A DNA stretch of 6,227 bases from Candidatus Bathyarchaeota archaeon (lineage in GTDB: Archaea > Thermoproteota > Bathyarchaeia > RBG-16-48-13 > JAGMEO01). The first letter of the stretch is position 1. Each line of letters opens with the position of its first letter. The position numbers were made by a program, and so were the translations under genes. Positions 1 to 4,748 of this stretch are shown here, piece by piece. Where the stretch lies: contig JAUVYS010000079.1 of the NCBI GenBank assembly GCA_030602965.1, positions 1 through 6,227 of the forward strand, read 5' to 3'. The notes under the pieces were generated by a model that saw only the letters and a list, made by a program, of their open reading frames with translations, was not told the DNA's origin and ran no database searches.

Positions 1-1
1 G

Positions 2-595
2 TTGGGTGTGGAAAGCGAGCACGTGATAATGAGTGTGGCGGGGAACATAAGCAAACCAGAAAAAGGCTTAGACCTTGTATTCAGAGCCATCCCTTCGATC
101 AAGGAAGAGGTCCCTGACATTTGCTACATTATTGTTGGGAGAGTGAAACCACACAAAGAACTGGAATTTGGAACCGAGCAGAAGTTGCTAAATATTATAA
201 ATAAACTGGGTATCAAAGACAATGTCAGGTTTCTTGGGAACTTCTTACCCAAAGACTTAGCCAAACTATATAAGGCTTCACAGATTTTTTTGGATCCTAG
301 TATATATGGCTCAATAAACACGACAAACCTCGAAGCTTTAGCCTGCGGAACCCCTGTGATCTGCTCCAAAAGCATTGGAGCCGGAGAGATCATTAGTGCA
401 TGCGATGCTGGCTTTGTAGTTGATAGGATCCCCAAAACATGGGCTAAACTTGTTGTTAAGCTCATAAATGACGAAAAATTAGCCATCGAAATGGCCAGAA
501 GAGGATCAAGAATGATATTAGACAACTTCTCTTGGGATAAGGTAAGCGAGAAATACCTAGAAATCTATCGTAAAGTGACTCGAGAGGTATCGTAG
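2..595 (+). CDS. GT4-type glycosyltransferase, C-terminal half (5' truncated by window edge)
   Basis: This is the donor-binding C-terminal Rossmann domain of a GT-B fold, family-4-like glycosyltransferase, which would transfer a sugar from an NDP-sugar to a growing surface glycan or lipid carrier. Visible landmarks are KPEKGLDL (residues 18-25), the YIIVG strand (42-46), NVRFLGN (74-80), and LEALACGTPVI (110-120) followed by GAGEII (126-131), the usual donor-phosphate and nucleotide-sugar region. The domain closes with an amphipathic C-terminal helix (FSWDKVSEKYLEIYRK). Only about 197 residues are present where the family usually has 350-400, so the first codon (TTG) is most likely internal and the N-terminal acceptor domain lies left of the window. 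The second Glu of the EX7E motif is present (E111), but the first acidic position is Gly103. Acceptor and sugar cannot be told. It ends in TAG and is followed by a decayed coding stretch. Confidence 0.88.
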   Translation: MGVESEHVIMSVAGNISKPEKGLDLVFRAIPSIKEEVPDICYIIVGRVKPHKELEFGTEQKLLNIINKLGIKDNVRFLGNFLPKDLAKLYKASQIFLDPSIYGSINTTNLEALACGTPVICSKSIGAGEIISACDAGFVVDRIPKTWAKLVVKLINDEKLAIEMARRGSRMILDNFSWDKVSEKYLEIYRKVTREVS

Positions 596-603
596 AGAAG
601 TGA

Positions 604-775
604 TTGAACATCGCTAAGCCCTTGTTGCCTATGTAGGGGGAAGAACAGTTATCGACTATATCGTGGAAGGTACCCTGTAACATATGACTCCGATAAAGAA
701 TTTTATGAAAGAGCCGATTCCGTTCTAAGGCCTTTATACATATTAGCAAATTATCTGATAATAGTCACTATTTAA
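604..775 (+). pseudogene. Frameshifted coding remnant downstream of the glycosyltransferase
   Basis: Three overlapping short open stretches in different frames read as one continuous protein-like sequence. From 604 the frame gives LNIAKPL. From about 624, in a second frame, it gives VAYVGGRTVIDYIVEG, ending at a TAA at 678-680. From about 671, in a third frame, it gives YPVTYDSDKEFYERADSVLR and a hydrophobic tail that ends at the TAA at 773-775. Two single-base indels, near 622-626 and 668-672, would join them. No start codon or ribosome site is apparent. The KP-VAY-GG pattern followed by an acidic helix weakly recalls the end of a GT-B glycosyltransferase, so this may be the tail of a second, lost glycosyltransferase. 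That identity is inference; the frame switching is what the sequence shows. Confidence 0.35.
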
Positions 776-1105
776 TGAGTGATGAAAAAACCAAAATTTT
801 CATTCTAAACTATCCTTCCAATAATTGAGTCTTATCCCATTTAATTTATTTATTAATGGTTTTTTACTTAAGGATTGGATTGGCTTAAAATATGATAAGA
901 ATTTCCGATGTAAGGGGAGTTAAAGGTTTTCACCGAATGTTCCTTTTCTCTTAAGTCATATATTTAATCAGCTTTTTAAAGAGAAAAAAAATATTTTTGG
1001 AATTGCATTAGCTTTTTATATCGATCGATTTACGCCCCAAAGCTTGTAAGTGCGATGTATTTTTATCAATCGATCAGCGTAGTATTCCAACTTTTATTCG
1101 TTTTA
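776..1105. other. AT-rich gene-free stretch between convergent genes
   Basis: This lies between the + strand remnant and the 3' end of the - strand epimerase. It holds only very short ATG frames, 17 codons at 775-828 and 20 codons at 892-954, neither with a convincing ribosome site. It also holds homopolymer A and T runs, a 9-bp direct repeat (AGCTTTTTA at 970-978 and 1010-1018), and an 8-bp inverted repeat (GATCGATT near 1023-1030 with AATCGATC near 1069-1076) separated by about 38 nt. I see no tRNA, rRNA or mobile-element ends. Confidence 0.6.
984..998. terminator. Possible bidirectional poly-T terminator
   Basis: An A8 run (984-991) is followed after two bases by T5 (994-998). It would read as a T-rich terminator for the epimerase transcript coming from the right on the - strand, and weakly for + strand transcripts from the left. 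Archaeal termination needs little more than T-runs, so position between convergent genes is the main support. There is no strong hairpin. Confidence 0.3.
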
Positions 1106-2059
1106 TTATTCTCTCAATTTTTTTACTTTATACCACCTGATGAACTTCTTCAACCCATTCATTATTTGTATTTTCGGTTTGAATCCAAGTACTCTTCGAG
1201 CCTTGTTAATATCAGCATGGGTATCTTGAACATCTCCAAGTTTTGGGGATTCGTGTATAATCCGGGCATCTATACTTGATAATTTAATAAGCATGTTAAT
1301 TACTTTGTTTATGTTTATTCTTGAACCTCCACCTAGATTAAATGTTTCACCATCGATTCCATCTGTTTCAGCAGCTCTAATAGTTCCGTCGATCACATCA
1401 TCTATGTAAGTGAAGTCTCTAGTCTGATTTCCATCTCCGTAAATCCTTATTGGTTCATTTTTAAAAATTGCCCTAGTCCATTTGTGAATTGCCATGTCAG
1501 GCCTCTGTCTAGGGCCAAAAACTGTATAAAATCTTAATATGATCAAGGGTATTTTCATCTGTTCATGAAATATTTTGCAATATTTCTCTGCGCATAGTTT
1601 GCTTGCTCCATAAATTGATATCGGATTAGTTAAATGATTCTCGTCAGTAGGCATATAGTTTGGTTGACCATAAACCGAGGAGGAAGAAGCAAAAAGAAGT
1701 TTCTTAATGCGTGCCTTTTTTGCGGCTCTAAGAACATTCAGTGTACCTAAAATGTTGACAGTGGTTGTGTTAATAGGATTATCTGCAGAGAATCTAACGC
1801 CTGGTAGTGCAGCTAAATGGAAGACCATGTCAACAGATTTTGTATATTTCACCAAAGTTTTTAGATCTAAGATATCTGCTTTAACTAGTGTAAACCTTGG
1901 GTTTTTTATGTTATGTTGAATGTTTTCTTTTTTTCCTGAGTAGCATTTATCAAAGTTATCATAGACTATTACCTTATTACCTAAGTTGAGTAAAGTATCT
2001 ACGAGGTGAGAGCCAATAAATCCGGCTCCACCAGTTACCAGAACTTTTAGGTCTTTCAA
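1106..2059 (-). CDS. NAD-dependent UDP-sugar 4-epimerase-like protein (extended SDR)
   Basis: A complete 317-residue extended short-chain dehydrogenase/reductase of the UDP-glucose/UDP-glucuronate 4-epimerase group, interconverting C4 epimers of a UDP-sugar in the cytoplasm. The NAD-binding loop is TGGAGFIGS (residues 9-17), with the ribose-binding Asp at 34 in VYDNF. HLAALPGVR (81-89) is the middle cofactor strand. The catalytic set is the serine cluster S125-S128, Y150 and K154 (YGASK). RFYTVFGPRQRPDMA carries the RPDMA element often seen in UDP-glucuronate 4-epimerase-like members, followed by YGDG-QTRDFTYIDD of the substrate domain. Length is normal and nothing key is missing. The start is TTG: the frame upstream closes at a TAG five codons earlier and there is no ATG between, with a weak AGGA element before it. 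Substrate (Glc, GlcA or an N-acetylated sugar) is not decidable. With the convergent glycosyltransferase it suggests glycan synthesis. Confidence 0.93.
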   Translation of the reverse strand: MKDLKVLVTGGAGFIGSHLVDTLLNLGNKVIVYDNFDKCYSGKKENIQHNIKNPRFTLVKADILDLKTLVKYTKSVDMVFHLAALPGVRFSADNPINTTTVNILGTLNVLRAAKKARIKKLLFASSSSVYGQPNYMPTDENHLTNPISIYGASKLCAEKYCKIFHEQMKIPLIILRFYTVFGPRQRPDMAIHKWTRAIFKNEPIRIYGDGNQTRDFTYIDDVIDGTIRAAETDGIDGETFNLGGGSRININKVINMLIKLSSIDARIIHESPKLGDVQDTHADINKARRVLGFKPKIQIMNGLKKFIRWYKVKKLRE

Positions 2060-2116
2060 TGTAATCTTTTCCTAAAGTCACAAGTTCTTCTATGACAGGT
2101 ATTAAAAATTATATTC

Positions 2117-2126
2117 GTATATATTA
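2117..2126 (-). promoter_or_regulatory. TATA-like box upstream of the epimerase gene
   Basis: On the - strand this reads TAATATATAC inside an AT-rich spacer of about 126 nt (2060-2185). Archaeal initiation about 25 nt downstream would give a leader of roughly 35-40 nt before the TTG start at 2059. This rests on composition and spacing only. Confidence 0.3.
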
Positions 2127-2185
2127 TGAATTTTGCCTAATTAACTGGTTGTCCTATCTTTTAATGTAGACTGAATTTGACATAT

Positions 2186-2392
2186 CTATTTTAAGTGCGT
2201 GTTTTGTAAAACATTTTTTAAAAAAAGAGATCTATAATATCCGTATGCATTCCAAACGGAATAAAAAAGCGGTTTTAAAATATCTTTTACATGTGCTTCA
2301 TAGCTTTCAATAATATTTTCTAGGAACAATAAAACATCTATGTCAATGACATAGGTCTCAAAAATACCAATTCTTATCCTAAAAACTGTCAT
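2186..2392 (-). CDS. Unrecognised small protein (68 aa)
   Basis: I do not recognise this family. The 68-residue frame has the look of real coding sequence: an N-terminal strand-like stretch (MTVFRIRIGIFETYVIDIDV), a helix rich in Leu/Glu (LLFLENIIESYEAHVKDILK), and an aromatic segment (PLFYSVWNAYGYYRSLF). There is no signal peptide or clear membrane helix. I chose the ATG at 2390-2392 because AAGGTG lies 4 nt upstream. The frame is also open to a TTG at 2438-2440 overlapping the stop of the PH-domain gene, but that start has no ribosome site. It sits 44 nt behind that gene on the same strand and so is probably co-transcribed. The last dozen residues look less protein-like, so the C-terminus could be a frameshifted remnant of something longer. 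Confidence 0.4.
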   Translation of the reverse strand: MTVFRIRIGIFETYVIDIDVLLFLENIIESYEAHVKDILKPLFYSVWNAYGYYRSLFLKNVLQNTHLK

Positions 2393-2396
2393 TAAA

Positions 2397-2402
2397 CACC
2401 TT
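2397..2402 (-). promoter_or_regulatory. Ribosome binding site deciding the start of the 68-aa ORF
   Basis: The - strand reads AAGGTG, a five-base match to the archaeal GGAGGTGAT consensus core, 4 nt before the ATG at 2390-2392. It favours this internal ATG over the overlapping TTG further upstream. Confidence 0.4.
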
Positions 2403-2436
2403 CGTGAACGCAAACTTTTTGAAAAAATTGGGTTTT

Positions 2437-2964
2437 TCAATTAAATCTTAATTTGGATAAAAAGCCATTTGGGTCTTTGGGGCTTATGATATATTTCTTA
2501 TCTTTTGTCTTTATCAGAACTAACTTATTTTTATTGGTAACATATACCCAAACTCTGCCTAAGCCAGACAACCAGAACAGTCCGAAGTATCCGAATAATC
2601 CACCACTAGCCCACAACCTGATGCCGCTGCTTATCTTTTCTACCCTATTGACCGCTACAATCTCCTTAGATGGTATCGTGAAGCTTCTTAAAAGTCTTTT
2701 AATCAATAAGCCATCTAATGTAACCTCGTATCCTTTAGGGGCAAAAAGATAAGTTAGAAAAATAATGCCTAAGATTAAACTAGTAACAAATGCTACATCA
2801 AATATTGATGTGCTTGCAGGGTTTGTTACATATTTGTAGCTTACCCAAATATTCAAAGCCGATAGACCTAGCACTGTGGCTGTGGTGATAACTTTCACTA
2901 TGTTATCATACTCCGCTATTTTCATTTTTTCATGCCTTATAGATTCTAGTGCGGGAAGTGGCAT
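2437..2964 (-). CDS. Membrane protein with bacterial PH (bPH_5-like) domain
   Basis: This 175-residue protein has two predicted membrane helices (about residues 22-45 and 54-75) joined by a short polar loop. A beta-rich domain follows (about 77-173) that matches the bacterial pleckstrin-homology pattern: YEVTLDGLLIKR, then IPSKEIVAV, a Gly-rich GGLFGYFG segment, and an end of VLIKTKDKKYIISPKDP-GFL. The ISPKDP-xxF ending is typical of the bPH_5 family as I know it. Function is unknown; such proteins are thought of as membrane-anchored scaffolds or envelope-stress factors, and no catalytic residues are expected. Start choice is open. The ATG at 2964 has no ribosome site and could be leaderless, while Met14 (2923-2925) has a weak AAGG at 9 nt. 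The gene diverges from a decayed + strand gene 15 nt away and is followed by the 68-aa ORF. Confidence 0.75.
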   Translation of the reverse strand: MPLPALESIRHEKMKIAEYDNIVKVITTATVLGLSALNIWVSYKYVTNPASTSIFDVAFVTSLILGIIFLTYLFAPKGYEVTLDGLLIKRLLRSFTIPSKEIVAVNRVEKISSGIRLWASGGLFGYFGLFWLSGLGRVWVYVTNKNKLVLIKTKDKKYIISPKDPNGFLSKLRFN

Positions 2965-2979
2965 TTGAATTTTTCATTT

Positions 2980-3256
2980 ATGTAGAGAGATATTCTACCG
3001 CGCGCGCTATACCTGCTTGTTTATGATGAAAACCGAAAAGATGTGGAGATCGATCATCTCTGTCCCTATGGTTGTCAATTCAAGGTTATGAAGAATGATG
3101 TTAAACGACTAAAAAACCTTGATTATAAGATCTACAGAAAGCGAATGTGATTAAAAAATTGGAGGGCACGCGTGTGACCGTAGCTATAAGAAGTATTATC
3201 TGAATCCGATCAATAAGCAACTTTTGCATCTCCCATCTAAATCGACCATTCTATAG
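2980..3256 (+). pseudogene. Decayed gene for a small Cys-rich (possibly zinc-binding) protein
   Basis: An ATG at 2980-2982 is followed directly by TAG (2983-2985). The same frame then stays open to a TGA at 3148-3150 and reads as convincing protein: LPRALYLLVYDENRKDVEID, then HLCPYGC, then FKVMKNDVKRLKNLDYKIY. A different frame, from about 3155, continues with KIGGHACDRSYKKYYLNP and ends LLHLPSKSTIL at the TAG at 3254-3256. Joined, it would be about 90 residues with Cys/His groups near the middle and the second half, which could form a metal site. The premature TAG plus a frameshift in the A-rich 3140-3158 stretch mark it as inactivated. The family is not recognised. Its stop codon abuts, on the opposite strand, the stop of the nuoM-type gene, so the ancestral genes were tightly packed and convergent. 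Confidence 0.5.
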
Positions 3257-4729
3257 AAAATTGGACAGATACTCTGCTGCAGGTGTGATGAACGTCAACG
3301 CTAAACCCGGAAGAACCCCCAGTATGACACAGAAGGCTGCCAAGATGATTAGAGGGATACGTAACAATAAGGAGGCTTTCTTCACTTTCTCTAAATCTTT
3401 AGGAGTTTCTCCGAAGAAGACTCTCCATATAAACCATAGGTAGTATCCCGCTGTAATCACTGTGCTACCAACACCCATGATGGTGATTAAGATCTTTCCT
3501 GAGAATGCTCCTCCTCCCAAGATCATCCATTCACTCCAGAAACTGTTCAACATTGGAACTCCAACAAGGCTTAAGGCTCCTATAATGCATGCGATGCCAG
3601 TAACTGGGAGCTTATCTATCAGACCCCCCATTTTTCTTATATCACGTGTTCCAGTCTGGTGCATTATCACACCTACGCACATGAAGAGGAGACTCTTGCA
3701 GAGGGCGTGGTTTATGATGTGTAATAGTCCACCCATGATGCCTAAAGTGTTAGAAGATCCGATTCCAAAGACAATATAGCCCATCTGACTGATACTTGAG
3801 TAAGCCAGTAGCCGCTTTATATCAGTCTGTGCTAAGGTCATAAGTCCGCCATAGACGATTGTGATTACTCCAAGGATCATTAGGTAACTCGAGGTGGCCA
3901 TCACCGTTTGACCGAATGTCGGTAGTAGGATCCTCACTATTCCGTATGCACCACATTTGACCATGACGCCTGACAACATAGCGCTTATCGGCGTCGGAGC
4001 CTCTGAATGGGCGTCGGGCAGCCATGTATGAACAGGAAAGACAGCCATCTTGACAAAGAAACCAATTAGCAACAGGATAAATATGATGCCTGTCATGTCT
4101 GGTGGAATGGCGCTGGCTTTTGTGGGTAACTCTATGAGATTGAACGTCCCTGTATATGTGTAGATCAAGAGAATTCCTAAGAGCATAGCGACCGCGCCAA
4201 CATGGGTGAATATGAAGTATTTGAAGCCGATGCTTAACCTCTTTCCAGAACTTCCCCAGAACGTGATTAGAAAGTATGAAGGGATTAACATTATCTCCCA
4301 GAATAGGTAGAACTGTATCAAATTAGCTGAAAGGAACACACCGATCATTCCTGTCATAAAGAGAAGTAGATTCGCATAGTAACCCGCTTGACCGGGCTCT
4401 CCTTTCATATACTTGATTGAGTAGAAGCACGAGAGTGTGCTTACTATGGCAACAATCAATCCAAGAGGTAGGCTCACTACGTCGATGAGGAAGCCAAAGT
4501 TGACGTTAACCTGTGGAACCCATGGATAAATAAATGTCAGAGGGCCTTCTCCGGACTGGTATCTCATGATTACCTCTGGGGCTAAACTGAGAAGAAAGAA
4601 AACTGAGAGTACAGCTGACGCAGTCGCGAGCCACCCAATACCTTTCTTCACATGTTTTCGGGTTACATAGATAATTATTCCAGTGATTCCTGGCACAAAT
4701 GTTGCCAATAATGCAGAGTGTGAGATCAT
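3251..4729 (-). CDS. nuoM: Complex I / F420H2-dehydrogenase type antiporter-like subunit M
   Basis: A complete 492-residue, multi-spanning membrane subunit (about 14 helices) of the NuoM/NdhD/FpoM family, one of the proton-translocating modules in the membrane arm of NADH:quinone or F420H2 oxidoreductases. All signature residues are present. These are Glu145 in FWEIMLIPSYFL (equivalent of E. coli Glu144), Lys227 in FFVKMAVFPVHTWLPDAHSE with His234, Lys258 in SGVMVKCGAYG, and Lys305 in QTDIKRLLAYSSISQMGY. His337 and His341 lie in HIINHALCKSLLFM (with Lys345), and Glu400 in FWSEWMIL (equivalent of Glu407). Length is close to E. coli NuoM (about 509). The ATG at 4729 is set by GGTGAT 5 nt upstream. 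The gene follows the nuoL-type stop by 19 nt and is surely co-transcribed with it. Which electron donor the complex uses cannot be told from this subunit. No nuoN gene follows. Confidence 0.96.
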   Translation of the reverse strand: MISHSALLATFVPGITGIIIYVTRKHVKKGIGWLATASAVLSVFFLLSLAPEVIMRYQSGEGPLTFIYPWVPQVNVNFGFLIDVVSLPLGLIVAIVSTLSCFYSIKYMKGEPGQAGYYANLLLFMTGMIGVFLSANLIQFYLFWEIMLIPSYFLITFWGSSGKRLSIGFKYFIFTHVGAVAMLLGILLIYTYTGTFNLIELPTKASAIPPDMTGIIFILLLIGFFVKMAVFPVHTWLPDAHSEAPTPISAMLSGVMVKCGAYGIVRILLPTFGQTVMATSSYLMILGVITIVYGGLMTLAQTDIKRLLAYSSISQMGYIVFGIGSSNTLGIMGGLLHIINHALCKSLLFMCVGVIMHQTGTRDIRKMGGLIDKLPVTGIACIIGALSLVGVPMLNSFWSEWMILGGGAFSGKILITIMGVGSTVITAGYYLWFIWRVFFGETPKDLEKVKKASLLLRIPLIILAAFCVILGVLPGLALTFITPAAEYLSNFL

Positions 4730-4734
4730 ATCAT

Positions 4735-4740
4735 ATCACC
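4735..4740 (-). promoter_or_regulatory. Ribosome binding site of nuoM
   Basis: The - strand reads GGTGAT, 5 nt before the nuoM ATG and inside the 19-nt gap after nuoL. Another ATG touches the GGTGAT at 4732-4734 but is out of frame and too close. The motif is a perfect partial match to an archaeal anti-Shine-Dalgarno sequence, one of the reasons for calling the window archaeal. Confidence 0.7.
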
Positions 4741-4748
4741 TAAAAGAA

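Noticed and set aside
462..749. 95-codon - strand ORF across the glycosyltransferase end
   Set aside because: It is antisense to a clear glycosyltransferase and to the remnant; no ribosome site and no recognisable protein pattern.
775..954. Two tiny + strand ORFs (17 and 20 codons)
   Set aside because: Too short, with no ribosome site or conserved pattern; expected by chance in this stretch.
1023..1076. GATCGATT / AATCGATC inverted repeat as a regulatory hairpin or element end
   Set aside because: Only 8 bp with a loop of about 38 nt in AT-rich DNA; no target-site duplication and no transposase nearby.
1055..1279. 74-codon + strand ORF
   Set aside because: It mostly overlaps the antisense of the epimerase C-terminus and an AT-rich spacer, and its translation is low-complexity hydrophobic/aromatic with no ribosome site.
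2438..2440. TTG start overlapping the PH-domain gene stop as the start of the small ORF
   Set aside because: No ribosome site, and the extra residues are less protein-like; the downstream ATG has AAGGTG at good spacing.
2983..2985. TAG at codon 2 as a possible pyrrolysine codon
   Set aside because: The same gene carries a further stop and a frameshift, so simple inactivation explains it; there is no sign of a readthrough element.
3462..4025. Antisense ORFs inside nuoM on +, and an alternative-frame ORF on -
   Set aside because: These are shadows of a fully conserved nuoM reading frame.
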